From Gemmatimonadota bacterium (lineage in GTDB: Bacteria; Gemmatimonadota; Gemmatimonadetes; Longimicrobiales; Gaopeijiaceae): 35,879 nucleotides of DNA. Below, piece by piece: positions 16,213-25,321 of the stretch. A program made the position numbers and the translations under genes. Below the pieces are notes generated by a model. It was not told the DNA's origin. It saw only the letters and a list, made by a program, of their open reading frames with translations, and searched no databases. The DNA is taken from assembly GCA_028873845.1 (NCBI GenBank), contig JAPPNO010000018.1, positions 1 to 35,879 on the forward strand. Reading direction: 5' to 3'. Position 1 is the stretch's first letter. The number at the start of each line of letters is the position of its first letter.

Positions 16213-17256
16213 TTGCCACCAATCTCGAGCTGGTTTAGTTCGCAGCGGCTGGTTCCGACGAGCGACATCGGCGTCGATCTCGGGACCGCCAACACACTTG
16301 TCTGCGTCAGGGGAGAGGGTGTCGTTCTGAGCGAGCCCTCGGTGGTTGCGGTGGAGCGGGGCACGAAGCGGATCATGAGCGTGGGCCTCGAGGCCAAGCG
16401 CATGCTCGGGCGGACCCCCGACGGGATCGAAGCCGTCAGGCCCCTGAAGGACGGGGTGATCGCCGATGTCGATGTCACCGAACTCATGCTCCGCCACTTC
16501 CTCAAGCAGGTCATGTCGAAGCGGATCTTCCGGATCAAGCCGAGGGTCGTGGTGGGGGTGCCTTCGGGCATCACCGAACTCGAAAGGCGGGCCGTGCGCT
16601 CCTCGGCCCAGGCGGCTGGCGCGAACGAGGTGTACATGGTGGCGGAACCGATGGCCGCCGCCATCGGCGTGGGGCTTCCCATCGAAACCCCGCGCGGCAA
16701 CATGGTCATCGACATCGGGGGCGGAACCACCGAGATCGCGGTGATCGCACTCTCGGGCATCGTGGCCGACACCTCGATCAGAATCGGCGGCGACGAACTC
16801 GATACGTCGATCGTCACCTTCCTGCGGAAGAACTACAACCTGCTCATCGGCGAACCGACGGCGGAAGCCATCAAGATGCAGATCGGCTCCGCGATCGCGA
16901 CCGACGGCGAGCGGGAGATGGAGGTGAAGGGCAGGGATCTCCTGTCAGGAATCCCGAAGATGGTGCTGATTCACTCCGAGGAGATCCGTGAATGCCTGCA
17001 GGAGCCGCTGAGGTCGATCGTGGAAGCGGTGCGTTCGGCGCTGGAGATCACGCCTCCGGAGCTCGCCTCCGATATCGTTGACTTCGGCATCGTGATGACG
17101 GGCGGGGGAGCACTGATCCGCGGTCTCGACAAGCTGATCGCGCTGGAGACCAACCTCCCGATCCACGTGGACGAGGAACCGATGACCTGCGTGGTGCGGG
17201 GGTCCGGCCGCATTCTCGAGGACTTCTCGAAGTACCGGCCGGTTCTGAGGACGTAG
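16213..17256 (+). CDS. mreB: Rod shape-determining protein MreB
   Basis: MreB is the bacterial actin that organises lateral cell-wall synthesis beneath the inner membrane. The 347-residue product shows DIGVDLGTANTLVCVRGEGV (phosphate 1 loop), VVVGVPSGITELERRAV, the EPMAAAIGVGLP segment, VIDIGGGTTEIAVIAL (phosphate 2) and VMTGGGALIRGLDKLI (adenosine loop). The start is uncertain: TTG 16213 gives MPPISSWFSSQRLVP ahead of the conserved domain and has no clear SD. The WFS tripeptide is common near MreB N-termini, so translation must begin close by. It is the first gene of the mreBCD-mrdA-rodA cluster. Confidence 0.95.
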   Translation: MPPISSWFSSQRLVPTSDIGVDLGTANTLVCVRGEGVVLSEPSVVAVERGTKRIMSVGLEAKRMLGRTPDGIEAVRPLKDGVIADVDVTELMLRHFLKQVMSKRIFRIKPRVVVGVPSGITELERRAVRSSAQAAGANEVYMVAEPMAAAIGVGLPIETPRGNMVIDIGGGTTEIAVIALSGIVADTSIRIGGDELDTSIVTFLRKNYNLLIGEPTAEAIKMQIGSAIATDGEREMEVKGRDLLSGIPKMVLIHSEEIRECLQEPLRSIVEAVRSALEITPPELASDIVDFGIVMTGGGALIRGLDKLIALETNLPIHVDEEPMTCVVRGSGRILEDFSKYRPVLRT

Positions 17257-17301
17257 CCCGTGGAAAGAGACCTCCCGGCGCTCGCGCGGAGATAGCCCGA
17301 A

Positions 17302-18168
17302 ATGGCGGTCCAGCCCAGGGAAGGTGGCGAGGGCCGCAAGAGGGATTTCCTCCTGACCGCCGGCGTCATCCTGGGATCGCTGATTGTCCTGAACCTGCCG
17401 CCGGGGTCCCAGCGTTCCATTCGCCTGTTCCTGCGCGAGACGGTGCTGAGCCCCCTCCTGGAGATCAACGGGGCGATCACGAGGATGCGGGAACGCGCCC
17501 TCGACTTCAACGTCCTGCGCGCCCAGATGGATTCGGTAACCGCGCTGGTCGCTTCCGGCCGGACGCTGGCCGAAGAGAACCGCCAGTTGCGGGAAGCTCT
17601 GGGCCTGCTGGAGCGGGAGCGCCACCGGGTCCGGGCGGCTACGGTGATGCGCACGGGTACTCCCGGCGCGGAGAGCGTCTTCCTGCTGGACGCCGGTTCC
17701 GGCGACGGGGTCCGCCCCTTCAACGCGGTGGCAACCGAAGCCGGGCTGCTGGGTCAGGTTCAGGAGGTCTTTGCGGACCACTCCGTTGCCTTCGACTGGT
17801 CCCATCGTGATTTCCGGGCCTCCGCGATGACGTCGGATGGCCGTACACACGGACTGGTCGAGGCGGTCAGGGGAGGTTTTCGGGAGCAGGACCGGCTGAT
17901 TCTCCGCGGCACGGCCTACCTCGCCGATCTCGGTCCCGGCGAAGAGCTGCTGACCTCCGGGCGTGGGGGGACGTTCCCCAGGGGCATCCGAATCGGCTGG
18001 GTCGCGGAACCCGCCGAAGCCTCGGAGGGGTGGAGCCGCAGCTACTACGTGGACCCGGCAGTCCACCCCGGCGCGGCCACACACGCGCTGGTGTACGTGG
18101 AAGGTGCCGACACGCTGGCCGCAGGGCCCGACAGCGTCGCCGGTCCGGGGCGGGTGGTCCCCCGATGA
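17302..18168 (+). CDS. mreC: Rod shape-determining protein MreC
   Basis: MreC is a bitopic inner-membrane protein that links MreB to the periplasmic wall machinery. The 288-residue product has an N-terminal membrane helix (about 16-34, FLLTAGVILGSLIVLNLP). A coiled-coil-like stretch follows (about 55-108, with LAEENRQLREALGLL), then the periplasmic beta-barrel domain with VFLLDAGSGDGVRPFNAV and GEELLTSGRGGTFPRGIRIG. It ends with a low-complexity tail. GGAGATAG lies upstream of the ATG. Its TGA overlaps the mreD ATG (ATGA). Confidence 0.94.
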   Translation: MAVQPREGGEGRKRDFLLTAGVILGSLIVLNLPPGSQRSIRLFLRETVLSPLLEINGAITRMRERALDFNVLRAQMDSVTALVASGRTLAEENRQLREALGLLERERHRVRAATVMRTGTPGAESVFLLDAGSGDGVRPFNAVATEAGLLGQVQEVFADHSVAFDWSHRDFRASAMTSDGRTHGLVEAVRGGFREQDRLILRGTAYLADLGPGEELLTSGRGGTFPRGIRIGWVAEPAEASEGWSRSYYVDPAVHPGAATHALVYVEGADTLAAGPDSVAGPGRVVPR

Positions 18169-18638
18169 ACCTTCGCGTATTGTTGCTCTGCACGGGTCTG
18201 GTCGTGACCCACCTGCTGTTGCACGTGGCCCTGGGACTGGGGAAGGTGGCGCCGGATCTGGCGGTTGTCGCCCTGCTGATCGCCAGCCGCGCCCTGGGCA
18301 GTGCCGGTGGCGCCGCGACGGGGTTCGTTCTCGGATTGCTGGAAGACGCCTTCTCGGTCGTCTCGTTCGGCGCCAACGTCTTCGCCATGTCGGTGGTGGG
18401 GGCGGTCGCGGCGCGTACCAGGGAACTCTTCGTGGGTGACTCGATCCCGTTTCTCGCGGTGTTTCTCGTGGCCGGGAAGTGGGGCCGCGACGTGCTCGTC
18501 TGGCTGGTGTGGGATACGGGCAGCCGTCCGCCGTTCAACGATTTCGCGCTGTTGGAGTCGCCGTTGCTCGCAGTGTACGCCGCCGCCGCCGGCCTGTTGG
18601 CGCGGCTCGTGTTCGCCCGTGGCCCCCTGAGCCGGTGA
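18165..18638 (+). CDS. mreD: Rod shape-determining protein MreD
   Basis: MreD is a small polytopic inner-membrane protein of the elongasome. The 157-residue product is almost entirely hydrophobic, with about five membrane segments, and has the APDLAVVALLIASRALG and FVLGLLEDAFSVVSFGANVF patterns typical of MreD. It starts inside the mreC stop codon and its own TGA overlaps the GTG start of mrdA, so mreC-mreD-mrdA are translationally coupled. Confidence 0.9.
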   Translation: MNLRVLLLCTGLVVTHLLLHVALGLGKVAPDLAVVALLIASRALGSAGGAATGFVLGLLEDAFSVVSFGANVFAMSVVGAVAARTRELFVGDSIPFLAVFLVAGKWGRDVLVWLVWDTGSRPPFNDFALLESPLLAVYAAAAGLLARLVFARGPLSR

Positions 18639-20485
18639 CGCCCCGGAATCCGACCCAGGTCAGGGTGCTGGCCACGCGGGCCCGCGTCGCCGTCGTGGTC
18701 CTGGTGGGCGTCCTCGTCGCGGTGCTGTTCCGCTTCCAGGTCCTGAGATCCTCGGACTGGCTGCTGGAGTCCCAGTCGAACCGGTTGAGACCGCTTAACG
18801 TACCGGCGCCCCGCGGGGTCATACGGGACCGGGTGGGGCGCGTATTCGCGGAAAACGTTCCGGGCTACTCGGTATCCGTCATTCACGACCAGCCGGATTC
18901 GATGATCTCGACGCTGCACCGGCTTCGTGAGCACCTGGAACTCGACGACGGGAGGCTCGAGGATCTCGCCATCCGGGCACGGACCGGGCCGCCGCGCCCG
19001 CTGCTGGTAACGGTCGATGCCCCCTTCGACGTGGTGGCGGCGCTCCAGGAGCGCCGGTCCGTCTTCCCCCGACTGCTGATCGAAACGCGTCCGAAGCGGC
19101 TCTATCCGGCCGGCCGGGTCGGCGCGCACGTCATCGGCTATGTGGGCGAGATCAATGAGGCCGAGGTCGAGGCGCGCGAGGCCGAAGGTGCCGAGCCGGG
19201 GTGGATCGTGGGGCGGTCGGGTGTCGAGGCCCGGTACGAGTCCACGCTGCAGGGAAAACCCGGCATGCGGTACGTCGAGGTCGACGCGGCGGGGAGGATC
19301 GTGGGGTCCTTCGAGGGGGTGCCGGGTGTGACCGCGGAGCCGGGGACCGACCTCCAGCTCAACCTCGACCTTGAGCTCATGGAGTGGATCGACCGGATCT
19401 TCCCGGAGGGCATGAACGGGTCGGTGGTGGCCCTCGACGTCGAGACGGGGGGCGTGCTGGCGCTCTATTCCGCACCCGCATTCGACCCCAACGTCTTCGC
19501 CGGCATCGTGGATCGCTCCGAGTGGGAGCGCCTGGTGCAGGATCCGCAGAGTCCGCTCTACCACCGTGCCGTGATGGGGAAGTACCCGCCGGGGTCGCCC
19601 TGGAAGCTGGCGACCGCGGCGATCGCCCTCGATCTGGGCGTGGTGACGCCCAGCGAACGAATGCCCGTCTCGTGCGGGGGTTCCTACGTATTCGGAAACC
19701 GTGCGTACCGGTGTTGGAAACCGGAGGGGCACGGTTCACTGGACCTGGCCGGTGCGATCCAGCACTCGTGCAATGTGTATTTCTATCAGCTCGGGCTGGA
19801 GATCGGCCTGGCCCGGCTGCTCGAGGTGGGGAACCGCATGGGATTCGGCGAGCAGTGCGGAATCGATCTTCCCACGGAGGCTCACGGGAACTTCCCGGAG
19901 GGTCCGGAGTTCTGGGAGCGGCGTTTCGGCTATCGGGCCCAGGAGGGCGAGGCGCTGAACATCGCCATCGGCCAGGGACCCAACGACCAGACGCCTCTCA
20001 AGATGGCGCAGTTCATCCTCGCCATCGCCCGCGACGGTTCCGCTCCCGCTCCCACGGTGCTGCGCTCGGCCGGGAACGGCGCAAACGAGGCCAGTTGGAG
20101 TCTCGACATCCCTCAGGAACATCTGGAGCAGGTTCGTGAAGGGATGCGCCGTGTCACGCGGCAGGGGGGTACGGCCTACCTGTCCTCGCTGGAGCACTTC
20201 GACCTCCTGGGCAAGACGGGCACGGCACAGAGCGGCGGTGGCCGTCCCAGCCACGCGTGGTTCACGGCGATCGCCGGTTTGCACGGCCAGGCTCCCGAGA
20301 TCGTCGTGGTTGCGCTCGTCGAATTCGGCGAGAGCGGATCGGGGGTCGCGGCGCCGCTGGCGGCGAAGACGGCCGACTTCCATCTGCGTGGCGTGCACGG
20401 GATTCCCCGCGACACGATCCAGACGCTTGGCGAATACCTGCGTGCCGGGCGAAACACGGCGTGGGCGCGCCAGCCGGACCCCTGA
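18635..20485 (+). CDS. mrdA: Penicillin-binding protein 2 (elongasome transpeptidase)
   Basis: PBP2 is the class B transpeptidase that cross-links peptidoglycan during elongation together with RodA. The 616-residue product has one N-terminal membrane helix (about 15-35) and the dimerisation domain with NVPAPRGVIRDRVGRVFAEN. The transpeptidase motifs are SPWK (Ser321, Lys324, in PPGSPWKL), SCN (Ser378-Asn380) and KTGTA (Lys527). The SxxK motif reads SPWK rather than the commoner STFK. The GTG start at 18635 overlaps the mreD stop, and the stop overlaps the rodA start (TGATG). Family length is usual. Confidence 0.95.
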   Translation: MTPRNPTQVRVLATRARVAVVVLVGVLVAVLFRFQVLRSSDWLLESQSNRLRPLNVPAPRGVIRDRVGRVFAENVPGYSVSVIHDQPDSMISTLHRLREHLELDDGRLEDLAIRARTGPPRPLLVTVDAPFDVVAALQERRSVFPRLLIETRPKRLYPAGRVGAHVIGYVGEINEAEVEAREAEGAEPGWIVGRSGVEARYESTLQGKPGMRYVEVDAAGRIVGSFEGVPGVTAEPGTDLQLNLDLELMEWIDRIFPEGMNGSVVALDVETGGVLALYSAPAFDPNVFAGIVDRSEWERLVQDPQSPLYHRAVMGKYPPGSPWKLATAAIALDLGVVTPSERMPVSCGGSYVFGNRAYRCWKPEGHGSLDLAGAIQHSCNVYFYQLGLEIGLARLLEVGNRMGFGEQCGIDLPTEAHGNFPEGPEFWERRFGYRAQEGEALNIAIGQGPNDQTPLKMAQFILAIARDGSAPAPTVLRSAGNGANEASWSLDIPQEHLEQVREGMRRVTRQGGTAYLSSLEHFDLLGKTGTAQSGGGRPSHAWFTAIAGLHGQAPEIVVVALVEFGESGSGVAAPLAAKTADFHLRGVHGIPRDTIQTLGEYLRAGRNTAWARQPDP

Positions 20486-21720
20486 TGCGTACACTGGCCG
20501 CTCCGCTGTGGCAGCAGCCGATGGTCATCACCCTCCTGCTGCTTTCCGTATTCGGCGTGGGCATGATCTACTCGGCAGGCGTGCTCGAAGTTCCCAGCAC
20601 CGTCACCGAGGGGCTCTGGATCCGGCAGGCGGTCTTTCTGGGGGCCTCGGTCGTCGGGCTCCTGGTCGTCTCGCGGATACCGCTCCGATGGTTCGAATGG
20701 GTTGCGGTGCCCGCCTACGTTCTCGGGGTCGCCGTGCTTGCGGTGACCCTGGTGGCGGGGACCGGCGCGGGCACCGCGGAAGGCATCAGCAGCTTCCTCT
20801 CGATCGGCGGCTTTCGCTTCCAGCCCGCCGAAGCCGCGAAGATCTCCACGGCGCTCGCGCTCGCGGCTCTGCTGGCCAGGCGCGAAGGTCCTCCGCTGTA
20901 CCTGCGCGACCTTCTGACGCCCGCGGCGCTGGTCGGTCTGCCACTGGGACTGGTCCTGCTCCAGCCCGACCTGGGGACGGCGCTCGCGTTCCTTGGGATC
21001 TTCTTCGCCGTGATCTTCTGGGCGGGAACGCCCTGGCCGCTCATCCTCTTCGCGGCTTCGCCGGGACTGGGTCTCATCCTCGCCTTCAGCCTGCGCGTCT
21101 GGGCCGCCTACATCGTGCTGCTCGCCATCGGTCTCTACCTGTACCGTTTCCGGCTGTACCTGGTCGAGTCCATCGCGGTGATCCTGGGGAACATCGCGGC
21201 TGGAGCCATTGCCCAACCCCTCTGGAACTCGCTCGCCGAGTACCAGCGCAACCGGTTGCTCGTCTTTCTGGACCCGGAACTCGATCCGCGCAACGCGGGC
21301 TGGCAGCTGATCCAGTCGAAGGTTGCGGTGGGGAGCGGCGGCGTCTTCGGCAAGGGTTTCACGGCGGGGACCCAGAAGAGGCTGGCCTTTCTGCCCGAAC
21401 AGCACACGGACTTCATCTTCAGCGTGGTCGGAGAGGAGTTCGGATTCATCGGCACGTCCGTGGTTCTCGTACTCTTCGGCTACCTGTTCTTCCGCATGAT
21501 CACCATGGCGGAGGCCGCCAAGCGATCCTTTGCCGGTCTTTTCATCTTCGGTATCTTGGGGGTCTGGCTCACCCACGTGTTCATCAACGCCGGAATGACC
21601 ATCGGGGTGGTCCCCGTGACCGGGATCCCGCTGCCGTTCATCAGCTACGGCGGCTCCTTCCTGTTGATGTCCTGGATGGCCGCCGCCGTGGTCCTGGCGC
21701 TGGCCAACGACGATTCCTGA
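20485..21720 (+). CDS. rodA: SEDS-family peptidoglycan glycosyltransferase RodA
   Basis: RodA polymerises lipid II into glycan strands in the elongation complex with PBP2. The 411-residue protein has roughly ten membrane segments and the SEDS signatures LLQPDLGTAL, GWQLIQSKVAVGSGGVFGKG, LPEQHTDFIFSVVGEEFGF (which contains the proposed catalytic Asp) and GMTIGVVPVTGIPLPFISYG. The ATG overlaps the mrdA stop by one base. It closes the five-gene mre cluster; accD begins 36 bases later, and no terminator is visible between them. Confidence 0.96.
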   Translation: MRTLAAPLWQQPMVITLLLLSVFGVGMIYSAGVLEVPSTVTEGLWIRQAVFLGASVVGLLVVSRIPLRWFEWVAVPAYVLGVAVLAVTLVAGTGAGTAEGISSFLSIGGFRFQPAEAAKISTALALAALLARREGPPLYLRDLLTPAALVGLPLGLVLLQPDLGTALAFLGIFFAVIFWAGTPWPLILFAASPGLGLILAFSLRVWAAYIVLLAIGLYLYRFRLYLVESIAVILGNIAAGAIAQPLWNSLAEYQRNRLLVFLDPELDPRNAGWQLIQSKVAVGSGGVFGKGFTAGTQKRLAFLPEQHTDFIFSVVGEEFGFIGTSVVLVLFGYLFFRMITMAEAAKRSFAGLFIFGILGVWLTHVFINAGMTIGVVPVTGIPLPFISYGGSFLLMSWMAAAVVLALANDDS

Positions 21721-21756
21721 TCCCATCCGCCGCGACAGACCGGAGAACGACGACCC

Positions 21757-22614
21757 GTGGCCTGGTTCCGAAAACAGAAGACGCGCCTTTCGGGCGAGGG
21801 GCGCCGCGAACTGCCCAGCGATGTCTTCTCCAAGTGCGACGGGTGCGGGGAGATTCTCTACCGGGAGCGGCTGGCCCGGAACCTGGGCGTGTGTCCGGAA
21901 TGCGGGGCCCACTTCCGGATCCCCGCGTCCCGCTACGTCGAACTGCTTGCCGATCCGGGTTCCTTCGAAGAGGAGGATGCCGAGATGGCAAGCGGCGATC
22001 CCCTGGACTTCGCCGATCTCAAGGCCTACACCGACCGGCTGGACACGGCCCGCCGGCGCACCGGGCGCAACGAAGCGGTCATCACCGGCCGTGCACGCAT
22101 CGAGGGGATCCCGGTGGCGCTGGCGGTGATGGATTTCAGCTTCATCGGCGGATCGATGGGGTCGGTGGTGGGCGAAAAGATCGCGCGGGCCGGCAGGGAC
22201 GCCCTCAAGCGCGAGCTGCCGCTCATCGTGGTGAGCGCCTCGGGCGGGGCCCGCATGATGGAGGGCATCTTCTCGCTCATGCAGATGGCCAAGACCTCGG
22301 CGGTCCTCGCCCGCCTCCACGACCGCAAGCTTCCGTACATCTCGGTGCTGACCGATCCCACCACCGGTGGCGTCACGGCCTCCTACGCCATGCTGGGCGA
22401 CGTCAACCTGGCCGAGCCCGGCGCGCTGATCGGCTTCGCGGGACCGCGCGTGATCGGCGAGACGATCAAGCAGGAGCTGCCGCCCGGCTTCCAGAGCGCC
22501 GAGTTCCTCGAGGAACACGGGATGGTCGACCGGGTGATCGACCGCCGCGAACTCAAGTCCGCGGTCGCGCAACTGCTCCGGCACACACGCGCAGGCTGGA
22601 GGCCCCGCGCCTGA
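21757..22614 (+). CDS. accD: Acetyl-CoA carboxylase carboxyltransferase subunit beta
   Basis: AccD forms, with AccA, the carboxyltransferase that makes malonyl-CoA for fatty acid synthesis. The 285-residue protein starts MAWFRK and has an N-terminal zinc ribbon (Cys27, Cys30, Cys46, Cys49). The carboxyltransferase fold follows, with FSFIGGSMGSVVGEKI, SASGGARMMEGIFSLMQMAK, LTDPTTGGVTASYAMLGD and FAGPRVIGETI. The GTG start has GGAG 11 bases upstream. No accA lies in the window. Pairing with folC downstream is a widespread order (accD-folC). Confidence 0.96.
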   Translation: MAWFRKQKTRLSGEGRRELPSDVFSKCDGCGEILYRERLARNLGVCPECGAHFRIPASRYVELLADPGSFEEEDAEMASGDPLDFADLKAYTDRLDTARRRTGRNEAVITGRARIEGIPVALAVMDFSFIGGSMGSVVGEKIARAGRDALKRELPLIVVSASGGARMMEGIFSLMQMAKTSAVLARLHDRKLPYISVLTDPTTGGVTASYAMLGDVNLAEPGALIGFAGPRVIGETIKQELPPGFQSAEFLEEHGMVDRVIDRRELKSAVAQLLRHTRAGWRPRA

Positions 22615-22649
22615 CCGTCCCCTCCCGTTCCAGGGACTCCGCGTCCGGC

Positions 22650-23948
22650 GTGACGCGCCACCCCGGCCCCGATCCCCTCATGGACGCCCTGTTCCCGGGG
22701 GTGCCCACGGCGGTCGACTGGGGACTGGGGCGCATGCGGGCGGCGCTCGCCGAACTGGGAGACCCGCACCTGCGCTACCCCACGCTTCACGTCGGCGGCA
22801 CCAACGGAAAGGGTTCGGTCGCGTCCACCTGGGCCTCGGTGCTGCGGCTTCAGGGCGCACGCGCCGGTTTGTACACCTCGCCCCACCTCTGCTCATTCCG
22901 CGAACGCATCATGGTCGACGGCGAACCCGTCCCCGCCGCCCGCCTCCTCGACGCGGCCGCGCGGCTCCGGCCCCTGGCCCGGGAACTCGGCATGTCGTTC
23001 TTCGAGGCGTCGACGCTGCTGGCGCTGGTCGTCTTCGCCGAGTCCGACGTCGACGCGGCAAGCATTGAGGTCGGACTCGGGGGACGTCTCGACGCCACGA
23101 ACGTGATCGAACCCGAAGTCACCGCCATCACCAACGTGGCCCTGGACCATCAGGACTACCTGGGCCACTCCCTGGAGGAGATCGCGCGCGAAAAGGCGGG
23201 GATCATCAAGCCGGGCGTGCCCGTCGTCACGGCCGAGGGGCGTCCCGCCGTGCTGAAGGTGCTGGAGGGCCGCGCGGCGCGGGTCGGCGCCCCGTTTCAC
23301 CGGATCGAGCCGTGGCGGGACATCGCGGAGCTCCGTCTCGGCCGCGGGGGCACGCGCTTCTCCGTGCGAACCGCGGGCGGTGGCCTCCTCGACCTGCGCA
23401 CACCGCTTCCGGGCGCCCACCAGGCGGCCAACGCGGCGCTCGCGGTCCGTGCCCTGGAGCTGCTCCCGGAGCCGCCATCGCCGGACGCCGTGCGCGCGGG
23501 GGTCGCGGCTGTCCGGTGGCCGGGTAGGGGACAGGTGCATCGGGTGGGCGGCCTGCACTACATCTTCGACGTGGCCCACAACCGGGCCGCCGTGGGGGCG
23601 CTCGCTCGGATCCTGGCCGATCTCGCGCCGCCCCGGCCGCTGGTGGTGCTCGCGGGAATCCTGGGTGACAAGAACTGGTCGCGCATGCTGCCGCCGCTCG
23701 TGGACCTCGCCGACCGGGTGGTCTTCACCATTCCCGCGTCCGCTCCGCCCGAGAGGAACTGGGACCCGCGCGCGGTCGCCTCCGAGGTGGGGGAGGGCGT
23801 TTCGATCGACGTGGTGGACGAGGTGGGGAGCGCGGTGGAGTACGCGGCCGGTCTGGCCCCGGGCGGCACGGTCGTGGTGACCGGATCCTGCCACACGGTA
23901 GGCGATGCGCTCCAGATTCTCGGGGTGAATCCCTTCGACAACGGCTGA
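22650..23948 (+). CDS. folC: Folylpolyglutamate synthase/dihydrofolate synthase
   Basis: FolC is a Mur-ligase-type enzyme that adds glutamate to dihydropteroate or folates using ATP. The product has the P-loop VGGTNGKGSVAS and YTSPHLCSFRERIMVDG. The conserved EVGLGGRLDATNVI, the ALDHQDYLGHSLEEIAREKAG segment and the C-terminal-domain motif FDVAHNRAAV also match. Start choice is uncertain: GTG 22650 (432 aa) keeps DPLMDALFP, which resembles the usual first helix; ATG 22680 would shorten it by ten residues. Neither has a strong SD. It begins 35 bases after accD. Confidence 0.93.
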   Translation: MTRHPGPDPLMDALFPGVPTAVDWGLGRMRAALAELGDPHLRYPTLHVGGTNGKGSVASTWASVLRLQGARAGLYTSPHLCSFRERIMVDGEPVPAARLLDAAARLRPLARELGMSFFEASTLLALVVFAESDVDAASIEVGLGGRLDATNVIEPEVTAITNVALDHQDYLGHSLEEIAREKAGIIKPGVPVVTAEGRPAVLKVLEGRAARVGAPFHRIEPWRDIAELRLGRGGTRFSVRTAGGGLLDLRTPLPGAHQAANAALAVRALELLPEPPSPDAVRAGVAAVRWPGRGQVHRVGGLHYIFDVAHNRAAVGALARILADLAPPRPLVVLAGILGDKNWSRMLPPLVDLADRVVFTIPASAPPERNWDPRAVASEVGEGVSIDVVDEVGSAVEYAAGLAPGGTVVVTGSCHTVGDALQILGVNPFDNG

Positions 23949-23985
23949 CTCCCCCGCGCAGCCTGCGGCAGCGACCCCCTGTCGT

Positions 23986-23991
23986 TATCTT
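23986..23991 (+). promoter_or_regulatory. Putative -10 box of a leaderless hisS promoter
   Basis: TATCTT ends seven bases before the hisS ATG and no SD is present, so transcription may start at the ATG. The hexamer and the spacing are identical to those before murA. The -35 region is not recognisable. Inferred from pattern. Confidence 0.35.
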
Positions 23992-23998
23992 CGCATCC

Positions 23999-25321
23999 AT
24001 GCCCGCAGCCAGATCCTTCTCCCGCCTCCCCGGTTTTCGGGATTTCGCCCCCGCAGACCTCGCGCTTCGCAGCCACGTCTTCGACACCTGGCGGCGGGTT
24101 GCGCGCGGCTACGGTTTCACGGAATACGACGGACCGCCGCTGGAACCGCTCGGCCTCTACGTGGAGAAGAGCGGCGAAGAGATCGTTGAGCAGCTCTACG
24201 CGTTCACGGACAAGGGGGGCCGGCAGGTCGCGCTGCGCCCGGAGATGACTCCCACGCTGGCACGAATGCTGGCCGGGCGCAGCCGTGGCATGCCCAAGCC
24301 GATCCGCTGGTTCTCGATTCCCCAGCTGTTCCGCTACGAGCGCAGCCAGCGCGGCCGGCTCAGGGAGCATTTCCAGCTGAACGTGGACATCGTGGGCGAG
24401 GCAGGGGTGGCCGCCGACGCCGAGGTCCTGGCCGTGGCCATCGACGCCGTGCGTGGCCTGGGGCTGGGAGAGGAGGATTTCGTAGCCCGGGTGAACGACC
24501 GCCGCCTCGTGACCGCCGTCCTGTCGGCTGCGGGCGCCCCCGGCGGCGCCCACGCCGGCTGCCTGGCGGTGATCGACAAGGCGGACAGGGCGGGTCCGGA
24601 GCGTACCCGCGCCGGCCTCGGGGCGCTCGGATTGCCGGCGCGGACGGTCGGCATCATGGCCGAAATCCTGGCCGACGGCTCGCGCGACCACCTGGCGCAC
24701 CTCTTCCGCGGCACGGCCCCCGTGACGGACGCCTTGCGGTCCCTCGACGAACACCGGTCGATCCTCGATTCGATGGGCCTCGGCGCGTACCTCCGCTTCG
24801 ACTTCAAGGTCGTGCGCGGACTGGCCTACTACACGGGCATCGTCTTCGAACTCTTCGACCGGGCCGGCGAACTGCGCGCCATCTGCGGCGGCGGCCGCTA
24901 CGACCGGCTCCTCGAGCTGGTGGGAGGCGAGCCGCTCCCGGCCACGGGATTCGGGATGGGCGACGTGGTTCTCGGGGAGCTGCTCCGCGACCGCGGCCTG
25001 GTACCGGATGCGTCCCCGTCGTGCGACTACTACGTCATCTGGGTTGGCCCGGACCAGCGGCCGGCCGGGCTGGAAACCGGTCGCCGGCTCCGCGCGGCCG
25101 GGCACTCGGTCATGTACTCCCTCAAATCGCAGGGGGTCGGCAAGCAGCTCAGGGCAGCCGGCAGGGCGGGAGCGCGGCGGGCCCTGATCATCGGTCCGGA
25201 CGAGGCGGCCGCGGCGGCGGCGACGGTTCGGGACATGAGGACCGGAAGTCAGGAGACCAGGCCCCTCCAGTCGCTGCTGGACGGGGAGATTCCGTCGTGC
25301 GCAACCGGGGGGAAACCGTGA
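23999..25321 (+). CDS. hisS: Histidine--tRNA ligase
   Basis: HisRS charges tRNA-His with histidine. The 440-residue class II synthetase begins LPGFRDFAPADLALR and shows LRPEMTPTLARM, motif 2 FRYERSQRGRLREHFQLNVD, and the histidine-specific RGLAYYTGIVFEL. It has a C-terminal anticodon-binding domain (about 345-425), which argues against HisZ, the truncated paralogue. Motif 3 reads GFGMGDVVL (317-325): the usual Arg of GFxxGxER is Val324. I believe this variant occurs in other HisRS lineages but cannot verify it here. The start lacks an SD. The stop overlaps the next gene (GTGA). Confidence 0.94.
   Translation: MPAARSFSRLPGFRDFAPADLALRSHVFDTWRRVARGYGFTEYDGPPLEPLGLYVEKSGEEIVEQLYAFTDKGGRQVALRPEMTPTLARMLAGRSRGMPKPIRWFSIPQLFRYERSQRGRLREHFQLNVDIVGEAGVAADAEVLAVAIDAVRGLGLGEEDFVARVNDRRLVTAVLSAAGAPGGAHAGCLAVIDKADRAGPERTRAGLGALGLPARTVGIMAEILADGSRDHLAHLFRGTAPVTDALRSLDEHRSILDSMGLGAYLRFDFKVVRGLAYYTGIVFELFDRAGELRAICGGGRYDRLLELVGGEPLPATGFGMGDVVLGELLRDRGLVPDASPSCDYYVIWVGPDQRPAGLETGRRLRAAGHSVMYSLKSQGVGKQLRAAGRAGARRALIIGPDEAAAAAATVRDMRTGSQETRPLQSLLDGEIPSCATGGKP

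Noticed and set aside
20136-22649. Upstream extension of the folC frame through mrdA, rodA and accD
   Set aside because: It overlaps three confident genes in another frame; only the part after about 22650 is FolC-like.
23999-25321. Possibility that this is HisZ (ATP phosphoribosyltransferase regulatory subunit)
   Set aside because: The protein keeps RGLAYYTG, motif 2 and a C-terminal anticodon-binding domain, and lies next to proS, so HisRS fits better.
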